A DNA stretch of 64,000 nt from Chionoecetes opilio (Eukaryota > Arthropoda > Malacostraca > Decapoda > Majidae): the NCBI GenBank assembly GCA_016584305.1, contig JACEEZ010001756.1:140001-204000 (forward strand), given 5' to 3'. The translations under genes and the position numbers were made by a program. A model generated the notes under the pieces. The model was not told where the DNA came from. It saw nothing but the letters and a program-made list of their open reading frames with translations, and did not search any database. Below are positions 12,976 to 31,929 of the stretch, piece by piece (within the stretch, counting starts at the first letter, position 1; each line of letters opens with the position of its first letter).

Positions 12976-13560
12976 TCTGTGTTTCCTATAATAATAAGCG
13001 AAAGTTTTGGGGGGGTGTTTGTGTGGGGTTTGTTGTCCCGTCTGTTGTCTGTCTGTCCGCGATAGGTGCCGCCCCCTGTGGCGGAATCCATCATATGTCA
13101 CAGTTTTTGGAATCAGGTTGACCAGGGAAGTGTTTTAAGGGCCTTTATAGGATGATCCGATCACTTTTTTTTTTTCTTTTTTTTAGCGCCTATTAGCGAG
13201 AACTGTGAAGAAAAAAGGGGTTGCGAGAATTGAGAAACTTGATGTAGGGTGATGGGTAAGGGGATGATGGGTGGGGTATGGGTAATGGTGTGGGTGATGG
13301 GTGAGTAAATGGGTGGGGGGTGATGGGTATGGTGAGGGAATAGGTGGGGGGTGAGGGTTAAAAGGGTTAGTGAACGGTGTTTTTTGGGGGATGGGTAAAT
13401 GGGTGTGGGTGATGGTAAAGGGTGAGTGAATGGGTGGGGGGTGATGGTAAGGTGAGTGAATGGGTGGGGGAATACATACATTTCAGGAAATAAAAGGGGC
13501 TTTGGAGGTCTGTTTTTTTGGTGGCGGTGGTGGGTAATGGTTCATATAGTCTGTGAAGTC
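12975..13560 (+). repeat. Repeat unit with GGTGATGGG minisatellite, copy 2
   Basis: Most complete copy of the unit. It has GT-rich GTGTTTGTGTGGGG, CGCCCCCTGTGGCGGAATCC, GTTGACCAGGGAAG, a T-tract, TTTAGCGCCTATTAGCGAGA and then the G-rich array ending near 13,475. The same module order is found in the inverted copies to the right. Confidence 0.8.
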
Positions 13561-13619
13561 TTCTGTGAGGGAGGTATACAGAAAGGTATCCTGTGAGGTC
13601 TATCGGAAAAGTCTTTGGG

Positions 13620-16600
13620 CATTATGTTGTATTAATGAGTAGAAAATGAATGACAGATGGATCTAGAAGAGAATGAATGGAGAAGAACATATCATAACGA
13701 AAGGGGCCCGACATAACTACGGTCCCCGGTTTGTTTACATCGTGTATTGTGGGGAAAAAGGCGGGGGTCGCCGGGGTGGACCTACAAAGGGAAAAACTAC
13801 GGCGATGGAAGAATTTCGAGTTATTTTGGGGCAAAATTGATATTCCAGGGCTAATTAGTGCTCTTTCTCCTGACAAACTATAAGAAACCTGAGAAATGGC
13901 TGATGTGCAGGGGTTTTCTAAGCCAAGAAAACAGGTCAAACAGAGCCCTCGTCAAAAGGTAAGAAAATGGTGGGTACGTAAGTGTCCCTACCACTTGTTT
14001 ACTTTTTAATAGACCTGCGTGACTGTTTTCCGGGTTTTAGAACCTTCGCCATCACCCACCCAGGTCTTCTATATGTTGCAGCGAGCCGGAATATAGCACC
14101 AAATATCAATTTCCCCCAAAAAACAACTCGAATTTTTTTCATCGTCGAAAATCTTCTCTTTGTAGCTTTACATATTCGGTTAAATGAAGTATTAAAAAAC
14201 CTTTTTAATTGATTTTCCTTTTGATCTTTTCTCATAATAATAGGGGTAATCAGGGTTTTAAGTTTACTTGAGGGCCCAATAATTTTTGGTCTATACAACA
14301 CACCAACCCTTTGCTTTGATTTATTTTTTATTCTCCATCCATAAACAAGTTGCAAAACCACGGGACATTCCCCCACCCTTGCCTCAGGGTACTGCTGGTA
14401 CTGTCGTCTACGGATTTTTTGTCCCTACACAATCGGGAAAACTCGCCGACAGTAGGTTGGTTGGTATCCGGTCTTTCGCCCCATGCCTTTCGCCACACCA
14501 TAGGTCTTTCCCCCCACCATGGAGTCATTTCGCCCCCACTATGGATCTTTTCGCCCACACTATGGGTCATTTCGCCAACACTATGGAGTCTATGGGCTGG
14601 GAGGTTAGGTTATATTTGTTTAGTGTGTCGAGAACCCCCCAAACCCCCCCGCTGGGAGGTTGGGTTAGATTTTTTTGGTTTGGTTAGGGGGTTAGATCGG
14701 GTAGTTTGGGTTAAATTTTGGGGTGGTTTTAATTAATTTGGGGGTTTTAGGATAGGTTAGATTTTTTTAGGTTAGGTTAGTTTAGGTTAGTTTGGTTGGT
14801 TAGGTTTGGGTGGGTCAAGTCCCCTGCTAGGGTGGTTAATTTTTTGGTTAGGTTTTTTTTTTGTTGGGGCAATTTTCGTCATTTCGCCCAAGACATTTGT
14901 CCAAAATGAAAGTCAATTGCCCACTATAAGAGCCAATTCCCCCACTCTAAAGTCTTTTCGCCACAGGACCCCCTGTCACGGAGTCTTTAAACTATATCTT
15001 CCTCTGGCAGAAATGGAATGAGCCCCAAAACCTTGGGCGAAATGACGGAAAATTTCTAGTGTTTGCCCACACTCCCCCACTTCCCCAACAATTTTGGGGA
15101 CCTGGGGGAATGCGGGGTTTTCGGGTGGGGAAAATTTGCTGGGAAAAACACTAATTAAAGAGTTGTGTGGGGGGGGGTAAAATTCCCTAATCTAGGGTAA
15201 TTTCCTTATATTAAAAAAATTGCCTAAAAAAATAAACCAAACCAACCAAAATTAACCTACCCTAGGGGGGGCTTGCCCCCCCACCGATCCCCCTACCTAC
15301 CAACCCCCTCTTAAAAACCTATCCAACCTAACCAAATCTTCTAACCTAACCAAAACCAAATCTAAAAGGTTAAAAAGGTTGTTTTGGGTTAGGTTAGGTT
15401 AGCTTTAGGTTTTGATTTGGTTAGGTTGGGTTATCGGGGGGGTCCCCCTTTTCTGGGGTAGGTTAATTTTGGTTAGGTTTAGATTTTTTTTGGTTGGCAA
15501 TTTCTTAGATAAAGGAAATTACCCTAGATCTGGGAAATTTCCCCCCCCCCTACAAAAAACTTTTTAATTACTTTTTTTCCGACCATAATTTTGTTCCCCA
15601 CCCAAAAACCCCGCATTCCCACGGGCCCCCAAAATTTGTTTGGGGGAAGGGGGAGGTATGGGAAAAACACTAAAAATTTTAGTCTTTCCCCCCGGGTTTT
15701 ACGGGGTGGTTCATTCCTTTTTGCCGGGAAGTTAAAGACTCCATGACATGGATCGGTGGGCGAAATTTACTTTTGAGTGGGCGAATTGACTCTTATATTG
15801 GGCGAATTGACTTACTGTGGACAAAAGTCTTGTGGGCGAATGACGAAAATTGCCTAACCAAAAAAAACCTACCCAACCAAAATTTAACCCCCCTGCGGGG
15901 GGTTGACCCCCCGATATGAACTAACCAAATCTAACCTAACAACCCAACCAAACCCAAATTAACCCATCCTAACCTAACCAAAACTAATCAAACTAACCTA
16001 ACCAAATCTAGCCTAAAATACCCAAATCTAAACCCACCCTCCTAGCGGGGGGGTTGGGGGTTCTCGAAAACTAAACAAAAATAACCTAACCTCCTAGTCC
16101 TATAGCTCCAAGGTGGGCTAAAACCCGTAGTGTGGGCTAAATGACTCCCAGTGTGGGCGAAAAACCTGTGCGAATGACTCTAGGGTGGCGAATGGCATGG
16201 GGGGGGAAATGACCGATACCAACCTAACCTTACTGTCGGCAATTTTCCCGATTTTTGTAGGACAAAAAAATTCGTAGACACGTACCCTCGGTACCATGAG
16301 GCAAGGTGGGGTCACCTGGTTTTGCAACTTGTTTAGGATGGATAATGTTTAAAACAAAGCAAAAAGGGTTGGGGATGTTTGGGATGAATCAAGAGTATTC
16401 TTGGCTGTCAAGTAACACTTTTAAACCCTGATGTACCACTACTTATTATGAGAAAAAGAAAAAAAGGAATCAATTAATAAGGATTTTTAAAACTATATAA
16501 CCATTAAAATGACAGCCTAAAAGAGAAGACTTTTCGACGATGAAAAAAATCGGTTGTTTTGGGAAAATTGATATTCCAGGGGCTATTTCCGTGCCGCTGA

Positions 16601-17065
16601 CAACATAGAGAAGACCTGAGGTGATGGGTTATGTCGAAGGCTTCTAAACCGGAAACAGCACACAGAGTCTCATTAAGAAGTAAGCAAGTGGTAGGGACAC
16701 ATTACGTAACCCCCAGTTGTTCCTTTTTACGGGCTCTGTTATGACTCTGTTTTCTTGGTTTTGAAGCCTCTGCCTCGCCATTCCTCAGGGCTTCCTATAG
16801 TGGGCAGGGACAAGCCAGTAATATACACCCCGGAATATCAAATTTTGCGCAAAAAATCGAAAATTTTTCCATCGCCGTAGTTTTCCCTTCGTAGGTCCAC
16901 CCGCGGCGACCCCGCCTTATCCCCACAATGCACCGATGTAAACAAACCGTGACGTAGTTATGTCTGGGGCCCATTCGTTATGATATGTTTCTTTCTCCAT
17001 TCATTCTCTTTCTAGACTTCCATCTGTCATTCATTTCTATCTTCATTAATACAACATAATGACCA
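13620..17065. repeat. 3.4-kb imperfect palindrome centred near 15.35 kb
   Basis: Sequence from 13,621 (ATTATGTTGTATTAATGA) to about 15.3 kb recurs in reverse complement from about 15.4 to 17,063. Matching pairs include 15,105-15,134 with 15,591-15,620, and the TTTCGCC-rich block at 14,460-14,600 with 16,100-16,240. Arms differ by many small indels, mostly in homopolymers. Each arm contains a smaller inverted repeat (13.80-13.92 with 14.03-14.15 kb). It is rich in GGTTA/TAACC pentamers. It could be a foldback element or a palindromic assembly artefact. Confidence 0.8.
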
Positions 17066-17420
17066 AATCCCTCAAACATACCTGTCACATCAGCCTTCTG
17101 TCTTTTATCCACAGTCATATGGTCAATCAATCCCTCTTGTTCATCTTGTACTCTTCTCAAAGTATATTGGTGGATCATCTTGTGCTGAAAAATGGTGCTT
17201 GCTAAAAACAACCCTCTTTCACCACAGACATTCACTAAACACTCACCATTCTTATGTCGTACAGGTAGCCTACTCTCCATTTACCCACCACTTCATACAC
17301 TTTCATTATGGTCAATCCAAAATTTTAGATTTTCATTCTTACCTTTCACTCTTTTCTCTGGAGCATACACACACACACCCTAGCATACATATTTGACTAT
17401 TCCAATCTTGTATTTCACCC
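16978..17420 (-). pseudogene. LINE endonuclease-domain fragment
   Basis: The minus-strand frame contains NGECLVNVCGERGLFLAST then IFQHKMIHQYTLRR, LIDHMTVDKR and GFGHYVVLMKIEMNDRW. This is the C-terminal part of an apurinic-type endonuclease domain as found in RTE/CR1-like LINEs: the FQHK..H.YT, LIDY and DH.A signature positions are visible, although this copy reads GHYVV where the family has DH. Upstream frames are broken. The C-terminal end coincides with the outer edge of the palindrome, and its last about 60 bp are duplicated inverted at 13,621-13,700. Confidence 0.65.
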
Positions 17421-17750
17421 ACACAATTTGTGTGTACTAACAACCATACTCAGTCACATGTTCACATTCTATTATACATCAGCATGGCACAACCTTTCTT
17501 CTTCTCACATAGCTTTCATCTAAGTCTGTCGCCCTGTCCACACTGCTTCAACAACCATTTCTTCCCATAAACCTCTAACTCCCTTCACTCTGCACCACCT
17601 TGACCACTCATACCATGATAAAATTGAAGTTCATAATGATATCAATTACAATTATCAAATGTAACATGATCAAATTACCTTTTAATTGACTATATAAATA
17701 GTCAAAATTAGATATAAATAAAGTAATGGGAAGTAAAAAAGTTTTCGAAT
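17421..17750. other. Diverged LINE-flanking or unique sequence
   Basis: Continues upstream of the endonuclease fragment on the minus strand with stops in all frames. It may be further decayed LINE sequence, but I cannot support domain calls. Confidence 0.4.
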
Positions 17751-17751
17751 T

Positions 17752-17968
17752 CGTGCTACCCCTACACTATTCCGTAGTGTAGGGGTAGCACGCTCGGTTC
17801 ACAACCGAGAAGCCCCGGGTTCCATCCCCGGGCAGAGCGGAAACAGTTGGGCTGTTTCCTTAAAACCCGAGCCCCTGTCCACCCAGCAGTGAATGGGTAC
17901 CGGGTGTTAGTCGGGGGTTTGTAACCCGACTCTCGGGGTGCTGGCTTCGGCCAACACTATAAGCACTA
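17752..17968 (+). mobile_element. tRNA-Val-like SINE (family 1), plus strand
   Basis: The head TTCCGTAGTGTAGGGGTAGC, with an anticodon arm CTCGG-TTCACAA-CCGAG and a T arm CCCCGGGTTCCATCCCCGGG, resembles a tRNA-Val (anticodon CAC). The body matches the copy at 4.4-4.66 kb. A 17-bp perfect inverted repeat, GTGCTACCCCTACACTA / TAGTGTAGGGGTAGCAC, lies at the 5' end. The SINE is interrupted at 17,968 by a TA-flanked MITE and may resume at 18,650. Confidence 0.8.
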
Positions 17969-18647
17969 CCGTAGATAACAGTGAAGTCGCCAGTTCTAAG
18001 TTTCTTTGTTATTTACAGACGTATGGTGGCGTTAATACTTACATTTGTACATCCATGATTTCAGGAAAGTTAGAAGGGTCTATCTGGAAAGTCTGTGTCT
18101 TTTTTGTGCTTCATCTTGTCATATTGGGGCTATAAAATGAACAATTACAAAATAAAACCGAGTGGCGACCCTCCCTAACCCTACTACAGTAAAAGTCGCC
18201 AGCTATTTTTTTAACCCCCAACATTGAGTTGCCATTTGGGGGAATTCAGGGAAAATTAGAGGTAAAGAAAAAAAAGTCTCTTATATTTTAGCTGCGGAAA
18301 AAATCGGGATAAAAAAATTCCCCCCAAGTGAAAACAAATTATATTCATACAGGAACAAAACTTCCCAATCTTTCAAACGAAAGATCGGGCATTTTGGTCC
18401 TGTCGCCCAAAAGGTGATCAGTTTTCTGTGTCGTGAAAAAAAAAAACGTGAAAAGCAAAATGCGCAACATTTAAATTTTTCAGATACAAAGCATAAAAAC
18501 AACGCTGAAAGGGGTAGTTTAACAGTCATGATATAAACTACTGTGAAACATTTCAGTGGCAATAAAAATCAGAGTGATGCTATAATTCGAAAAATTTTGG
18601 GGGCCTTTGGCGATTTTCCTGCAGGGGGCGACTTCAGTTATCTACGG
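17969..18647. mobile_element. TA-flanked MITE inserted in the SINE
   Basis: Left end CCGTAGATAACAGTGAAGTC and right end GACTTCAGTTATCTACGG form terminal inverted repeats that differ by one 2-bp indel. TA flanks both sides (17,967-17,968 and 18,648-18,649). The 679-bp interior holds a copy of the GGCGTTAATAC/TTTCAGGAAAGTTAGAAGG module and no transposase. Confidence 0.75.
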
Positions 18648-18719
18648 TAGCAACAGCTCTCTATGGGTAGTCTAAGAGAGCTGTCGGTTACAGGGGAGAC
18701 CTCTCACTGCGTCGAAATG

Positions 18720-18955
18720 ACGAAATTTTTTCAAACAAAAAAAAAAAACAAAACCAAACCACTAAAAGCGGGATATTGGGGCGAGGAATATTTTAGCTAT
18801 CCCAAAAAAAAAGGGGTGCTTTGAGTTCTGCGCAGGTTAACTGTAGGATATTTATCGTAATGTACAAAATTTTGACAAATCCTACGATTACGATGCATGG
18901 TTAAAATCGTACACGAAAAAACGATGATTGGCTCACAAATATAATTCATGCCCCA
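18720..18955. other. Unassigned sequence within the repeat cluster
   Basis: A/G-rich sequence with several homopolymer runs; no gene or element boundary seen. Confidence 0.4.
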
Positions 18956-19590
18956 AACCGCCCTCCGGGGGGACTTTTTTTGGGTAGCTCCTGCGGAGGG
19001 CTATTGGTGGGGCCTTTTGGCCCCCACCTGTGTTTGGTGGGCCTTCGGCCCCCAAAAACCCCCTCCAATAGCCCCTTTCTAACTTTCCTGAAAAACAGGA
19101 TGTAGAAAAAGTATTATTAACGCCCAAACCCCTTCACATCCCCCCCCCCCAACCCATTCATCACCCCCCCCCCATTCACTCCCCCTTACCCATCACCCCC
19201 CCCCCCCCTTCACTCACCCATTTTCCCATCACCACACACCCATTCCCCCCTCACCCCCACCTATTCCCCCCACCCATCACCCCCCCCCCATTCACTCACC
19301 CTCACCCCCCCACCCCTTACCCTCACCCCACCATTCACTCACCCATTTCCCATCACCACCCCACCAAATTTCCTCAATTCTCGCACCCACTTTTTTTTTT
19401 CACAATTCCGCTAATAGGCGCTAAAAAAAAAAAAAAAAATGATGGATCACCCTAAGTGGGCTTAAAACCTTCCCCCGGTCACCCTGGTCAAAACTGTGCC
19501 ATTTTGAGGGGATTTGCGCCACGGGGGGGGGAACCCTAAAAGCACACAAACAACCCCCACAAAACCCCCACACACACTTTCGTTTATTTA
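18955..19590 (-). repeat. Repeat unit with CCCATCACCC minisatellite, inverted copy 3
   Basis: The reverse complement reads through the same module order as 12,975-13,560: GTTTGTGTG, CGTGGCGCAAATCCC, CCAGGGTGACCGGGGGAAGG, T-tract, TTTAGCGCCTATTAGCGG, G-rich array, and then the TTTCAGGAAAGTTAGAAAGGGG and GCCCTCCGCAGGAGCTACCC boundary. Many homopolymers differ in length from the other copies. Confidence 0.75.
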
Positions 19591-20735
19591 TTTTTAAGAT
19601 TAAAAAGTCAAACACAATTATCATCGCACAAAAAAAAAAAAAAAAAAAACGCTGTCAACTTCCACGAAAGGAGAGGAGGGATTTTTTTGAGTCTGATTTT
19701 TGGTTCCTTTTTGAAAGGATATGGCCCTTGGGAAAGCTTTTTCCTTGCTGCTTTTGGAAAACGCAGATTGTGAAGGGTATTTGAAAGGGTTTTTAACCCT
19801 TTCCCAAAAAACAAATTAAAAAAAAACCTAAACTTCTAAGGGGAAAACCCATATTTTGGTTTTTTCTTCTAGAAACGCAGGGGGTAATAAAAAAAAAGCA
19901 GATTGTGTTACTTTCATCTCTACAAATAAATATATGTCGAGGGGACAATTGCCACATCATTTTTTAGGCCAGCTGACAAAAGGGGATAAAAGAATAGGAG
20001 GAGGAAACGGGAAAATTCCTTTTTTTTTTTGAGGAGGGATAGCTAGTAGATTTTCTAGATTCGTTTTCTTTTGATAAAATTATGGGGTTACTAATTTATT
20101 TTTATTTTTTATTTTTATTATATTTTTTTTGGCAAAAAAAAATTAACATAAAATTTTTTTGTGTCAATGGGGATTTTATTTTTTAATTTCGAATGAAAAA
20201 AGAGAAAATTATTTTTGTATATAAATGTGAATTCAATTCTGTTAAATTCATTTACTGACTATATTTTTTTTTTACCTAAAAGGTTGACGAAAATTTTTAT
20301 ATAAAATAATCTAAAAAATACGAAATTTTGGTGGCCCCGGTACGAAAAAATGTGGCCTACAAAATTTTCAAAACCCTGGTCTGCATAAAAGGGGGGGTAG
20401 TACCGTTGCTTTTCCCCAAACCCAAACCCAAACAGCCCCTTTATCTCCGAGTTATCCTGGGAGGCATCCACCTCTCTGAACTTTTGTGGGGGGGAGGGGC
20501 GAGCGTTCCCTCCAAACATCCCTCAGTAGCCCGTCCCGAAACCCCCACAAAAATGAACGGGCTCCGGTACCCAAAAACAATTTTACAAAATATATAATTT
20601 TTCGGCCCAGCAAACTCAAAAAAAGGGCCCCGAAACCCTTCTCACATCATTCATTTCACACATAGTATTAAAAATAAAAAAATTTAAAAACCTTTTTTAA
20701 CAAAAGTCGGGACTCAAAAGGTTAAAACGTAACTT
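19591..20735. other. Unassigned, homopolymer-rich sequence
   Basis: Contains many A- and T-runs, and fragments such as AAAGCTTTTTCC that repeat weakly. Open frames at 19.6-20.6 kb are short and lack any recognised domain. I see nothing that can be supported as a gene. Confidence 0.4.
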
Positions 20736-20739
20736 CGAA

Positions 20740-21110
20740 ACTTTTCACTCCCCATCATCCCACCCCCTTTACCCTTTCACCCCACTCTTTTCCTCACCCA
20801 TTACCCTCACCCTACTTTAAAGGGTTTTCCCCTAAATTTCCTCGCAACCCCCCTTTTTTTTCACAATTTCGCTAATAGGCTGCAAAAAAAAAAAAAAAAA
20901 AAAAAAGTGTTCGGATCATTTTCATAAAGGGTTTAAAAAACCTTCCCCGGGCCCGACCCGGGTTTTCCAAAACTGCCATATGAGGGGATTCCGCAACAGG
21001 GGGCGGAAACCTGGGGGGCCCACACACACACCCCACACACACACACAAACCCACACACACACACACCAAACAAAACCCCACACACAAACACACACCCCAC
21101 ACACATTTTC
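20740..21110 (-). repeat. Repeat unit, inverted copy 4, with (CA)n end
   Basis: Shares CACAATTTCGCTAATAGGC, the A-tract, the CTTCCCCGGGCC..GACC segment and a (CA)n-rich end at 21,020-21,105 with the inverted copy at 19.1-19.6 kb. The minisatellite portion is short (20,755-20,815). Confidence 0.7.
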
Positions 21111-21230
21111 CCGCTTATATTAAATAAAATTGGGTTTTAGTCCCCAAACCCACTAAGTTTTTTCTTAGTAGTTAGACTTTTACGGGGTTTCCTTTTGTCC
21201 CTTTTTGCCCGGTTTGGGCCAATTTCCCCT

Positions 21231-21917
<687 letters not shown>

Positions 21918-22147
21918 CTATTAAATGGTACTGTACAGGAGACTTAAAATCTTTCCAGATTTTGGAGATTTACGAATCTTTATTTCAAGCTTTCAAGCTT
22001 AGGGTAAATTTTTCAAGATCTTGATAAAAATTTCAAGCGCTGGCAGAACTGCAGGGCAGGATTGATGGTGGCGATACCTACCATCCTTGCCCCTACTATA
22101 TATTTATAAAAAAAACGTGTACACGTGCCCTATGTAATTTGTCAATA

Positions 22148-22250
22148 TATATATATATATATAAAATATATAAAATATATATAATATATATATAAAATTA
22201 TATAATATATATAATATATATATATAATATTATTCTATAAAACAATATAA
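22148..22250. repeat. Interrupted (TA)n tract downstream of the astacin gene
   Basis: About 95 bp of TA dinucleotides with small interruptions, just beyond the likely 3' end of the astacin transcript. Confidence 0.85.
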
Positions 22251-22275
22251 ATACTCGGGTGTTCAGACTCCATTT

Positions 22276-22383
22276 TTTTTATTGAGAGAATCCACATTTT
22301 CTGTGATGCAAGAGAACAAGAGACATTCATCAAGATATAAAATAAAACTTCAATTAGGAGCATTGGTGTCTACATTTTATTGT
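22276..22383 (-). promoter_or_regulatory. Candidate poly(A) signals for the astacin gene
   Basis: On the minus strand AATAAA occurs at 22,381-22,376 and again at 22,283-22,278. These are about 475 and 575 bp past the astacin stop codon, with no other gene between. Either could end the transcript. This is inference from position and hexamer only. Confidence 0.35.
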
Positions 22384-22855
22384 GCTCTGCATACCTGTCT
22401 TAAAGAAATTAGACAGCTATAGACTATAGAGTGAAGGATACAGTATGCATTATGTATTCCATAACTGCATACATCCGTGCGACAAACAGACACGCTATTG
22501 TATCTGGCGGGGCACAAAGGCTTACTGAATTTGAAAGGGACAGTAAGTAGGAAGAAAGGTTTACAGGTATTCGTGGAAGAACTAGAGCATTATACACATC
22601 ATACACTCATGGATATACGTATTGGCGGTGTTACTAAAACATTAAACTAGTGTTGGATGTATGAAAGTACAAATTTTGAACCTACAACACCCAGCAACCT
22701 ATATCCCAGTGAACAGGAGCCACTGTAAATAATAAAGCAAGGAAACATGATGGCATTGTTAGGCGTTGCTATATCATTCCAAGTGATGCACCACGGTGAA
22801 GTGTGAGGACCAGGGTGATGTCCAACAGGTTGTGCAGAATGGCCGCCGGCAGGAG

Positions 22856-29574
<6,719 letters not shown>

Positions 29575-31000
29575 TCACCTCGCTCGCTTTCAGCCTAACA
29601 ATCAAAGCGAAGGAACCACACATTAAGTGCCTCAACGTTTGAAAGAGGAATATCTGTCTTTCACAACAGTTCCTGGCTTCCAACCTCGCCATTATTACAC
29701 TTCTAAATTTCATTTAACCATGCATATTTTCTATACTATGGATATACTAGTGTTTGATCAGGTATTGATTGAACAGTATTTTATATCTAAAACGAGGATG
29801 TCAGTTTTTTGGGTGAATGACCGTGTTTATGACTATCTCCTTTTTTTTTAGGCTCCTATGCTATCCTCTGCTCATTCGTTGCAGAAACTTTACCTATATA
29901 ACACATCCTACTTTGAAGGAATCAGGATCAATTTACATGCTAAATGGCATTCTGTTATATTTGAAGAAATTATTTTATTACTTTCACTGTTGGAAGAAAT
30001 GGGACAGAAATGGCAAAGTCTTTGCTGTATGGACAGACAGACGGACGGACATTCGGTGAATTATAATAAGATTAGATGCAGAGCACCTTCATCAAGTATG
30101 AGATGATCGTTTGGAACTCTAAGCGTAGACATAGTTTCATCAGACCCCGCTGTTGCTGCTTCTACTACTTCCTCTACTACAATTACCTTCATGGATGGAC
30201 TGAATGAATAAACTATAAATAGTGTCCAAAACCGACAAACCTCTAGAATATATTTAGCAATTTACGTATCAATATGTCAATAATATTTCGACATCCTTCT
30301 CAATTCTCTTTTTTTTTTTGTCGTATATTGTTATCTGTTTCCAAATGAACGCAATTATACATATATGTAGCTCCATGCACAAGTTAAATGTCATAATCTT
30401 GCCTAGATTCTTCCTCTCACGTTCTCTCAATGGCTGTACATAGACTTTTCCTTACCTTTTAGGACATGAAGAGAAGACAGACTAGACTGATCGCGGCACC
30501 GGACGGCCAGTTAATACAAGAGTCAGGAGTTGCAGCAGCAGCAGCAGATGTTAATACTTACCGGAAACAGGATGCATTTATAATTATGATGGTGCCACCA
30601 TCGTATTGATTACCACAACCTCCTCCACACGTAATCCACGTGCCAACATCAGTTGCACTTGCATCAACCAGCTTAACTACATAGTTGTTATAGAGCATGT
30701 GCTATCAGGGCAGCCTTAGGCCTCTATCACCAATCCCTTGAAGTAAAGGTGGCATCTCTTAGCCCGCCGTTGACCCTACGGCTGGGCAGAAACGGATGGA
30801 GCTGCCCGCTTTCTAGCAAACACTCGCACTGGTTCGACATTTCCGGATTACACGTTCATGACTGGACAAAATTCGATAGTACGTACAGTACTTCCTGCGT
30901 GACAATACGATAGTCTCATGTTTTACGATTCCGCGAGAACTTTTCATTGGATAAAGATGGTAATTAAATAATCCATTGTTAAGCAACTATGGCCACATAG
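29575..31000. other. Upstream region of the astacin gene, no other gene
   Basis: No coding exon was found. A short run of GGACAGACAGACGGACGGAC lies near 30,029-30,050. Confidence 0.45.
30470..30620 (-). other. Possible 5' untranslated exon of the astacin gene
   Basis: A strong minus-strand donor, CCG|GTAAGTATT, lies at 30,561-30,556, about 1 kb upstream of the astacin ATG. A non-coding first exon ending at 30,562 is plausible. The matching acceptor before the ATG is not obvious, so this is weak. A CAGCAGCAG run at about 30,532-30,546 lies just inside the putative intron. Confidence 0.2.
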
Positions 31001-31017
31001 CTTCCAGGGTAACAAGA

Positions 31018-31125
31018 AGACACTACCCCTTCCACACAGTGGTTGCCATGGGCGAGGCTTGAACCTCAGAACCACGACACGGGTATATTTCGAAGAAACT
31101 GAACCACTAAGTTAAAACATTCAAC
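31018..31125 (-). mobile_element. tRNA-like SINE head remnant
   Basis: On the minus strand TTAACTTAGTGGTTCAGTTT (A-box-like) is followed about 35 bp later by GAGGTTCAAGCCTCG (B-box-like), the spacing of a tRNA promoter. No body shared with other copies is visible. Confidence is modest. Confidence 0.45.
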
Positions 31126-31599
31126 GCGAAACTACTAGTGCTACCTTGTGATTTACACGCCGGTCCGGTGGCATCTCATGACGTCCAAAATTACTTGAAA
31201 GCAGCTCTCCCTGTTCACTTAAGATCCTATGCATAATTAAGCATAGTAGATAAGGGAAATCGCATCTGAAATAGCAAGTAAGTACAGCTCTGTAAAACTA
31301 AGGTGTTGCATTTGTGTATACGCGGGAAAGAGGGGGACATAATGACATTAACACTGATATTGCCAGGATAAAAGGGTAAGGAAACCCTTTCTGTCTTTCT
31401 TGCACACGCCAATGTCCCCTTCTTTCCCGTATCTGCACCAACGCAACGTTGTTTTGGAGAGCTGCAGCTCTCTTGCTATTGCAGATGCAAATTTCCCTTC
31501 TCCATATTTAGTCATGCGTTGGCCCTTTGTAAAAAGGTAGAGCTGGTTTTGAATTTTTTTTTTTTCTTCTTAATTTATATATTATTTTTTACATTTGTG

Positions 31600-31920
31600 C
31601 CTATAAAGTCTGTAGGCAGTGACTCCAGGGCTGGGATGGTAAGCCCTGGAGTTTCACTTGAGGGTTGTGATGGTTGGTCCTCGCCCGTGGCGGCGCAGGC
31701 AGGATTTTTATAATGACGCCTGTGATTAGAGGCTCATGCCGACCCCCTTTGTCCTGCGATGCACTCGCAAGCCAAGTTAATGGGCAGCATGTGGGTGTTC
31801 TTAGGTTCACTCGACGGTGCAGAAAGATTTTAAGTGGATTTTGGTTTTCATCTGGGATCGAACTCGGGTCATCAAGAACGCCACTCAGAGACGCTAACCA
31901 CTCTGCTACCGCCTCCCCGG
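31600..31920 (-). mobile_element. tRNA-derived SINE (family 3)
   Basis: The minus strand begins GGGAGGCGGTAGCAGAGTGG, followed by TTAGCGTCTCTGAGTGGCG, and has B-box GAGTTCGATCCCAG, typical of a tRNA-Ser/Leu-like head with a long variable arm. A body of about 230 bp follows to about 31,600. It is distinct in sequence from SINE families 1 and 2. Confidence 0.7.
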
Positions 31921-31929
31921 ACTTGGGAT

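Noticed and set aside
12142..13490. Pro/His/Thr-rich frames at 12.1-13.5 kb
   Set aside because: They translate the GGTGATGGG minisatellite on its reverse strand.
14580..16090. True telomere end
   Set aside because: The TTAGG-like strings are degenerate, in both orientations around a palindrome and internal to the window.
17768..17845. Functional tRNA-Val gene
   Set aside because: tRNA-like fold is present but it runs straight into a SINE body shared with another copy, has mismatched arms and no terminator; a SINE head is the better reading.
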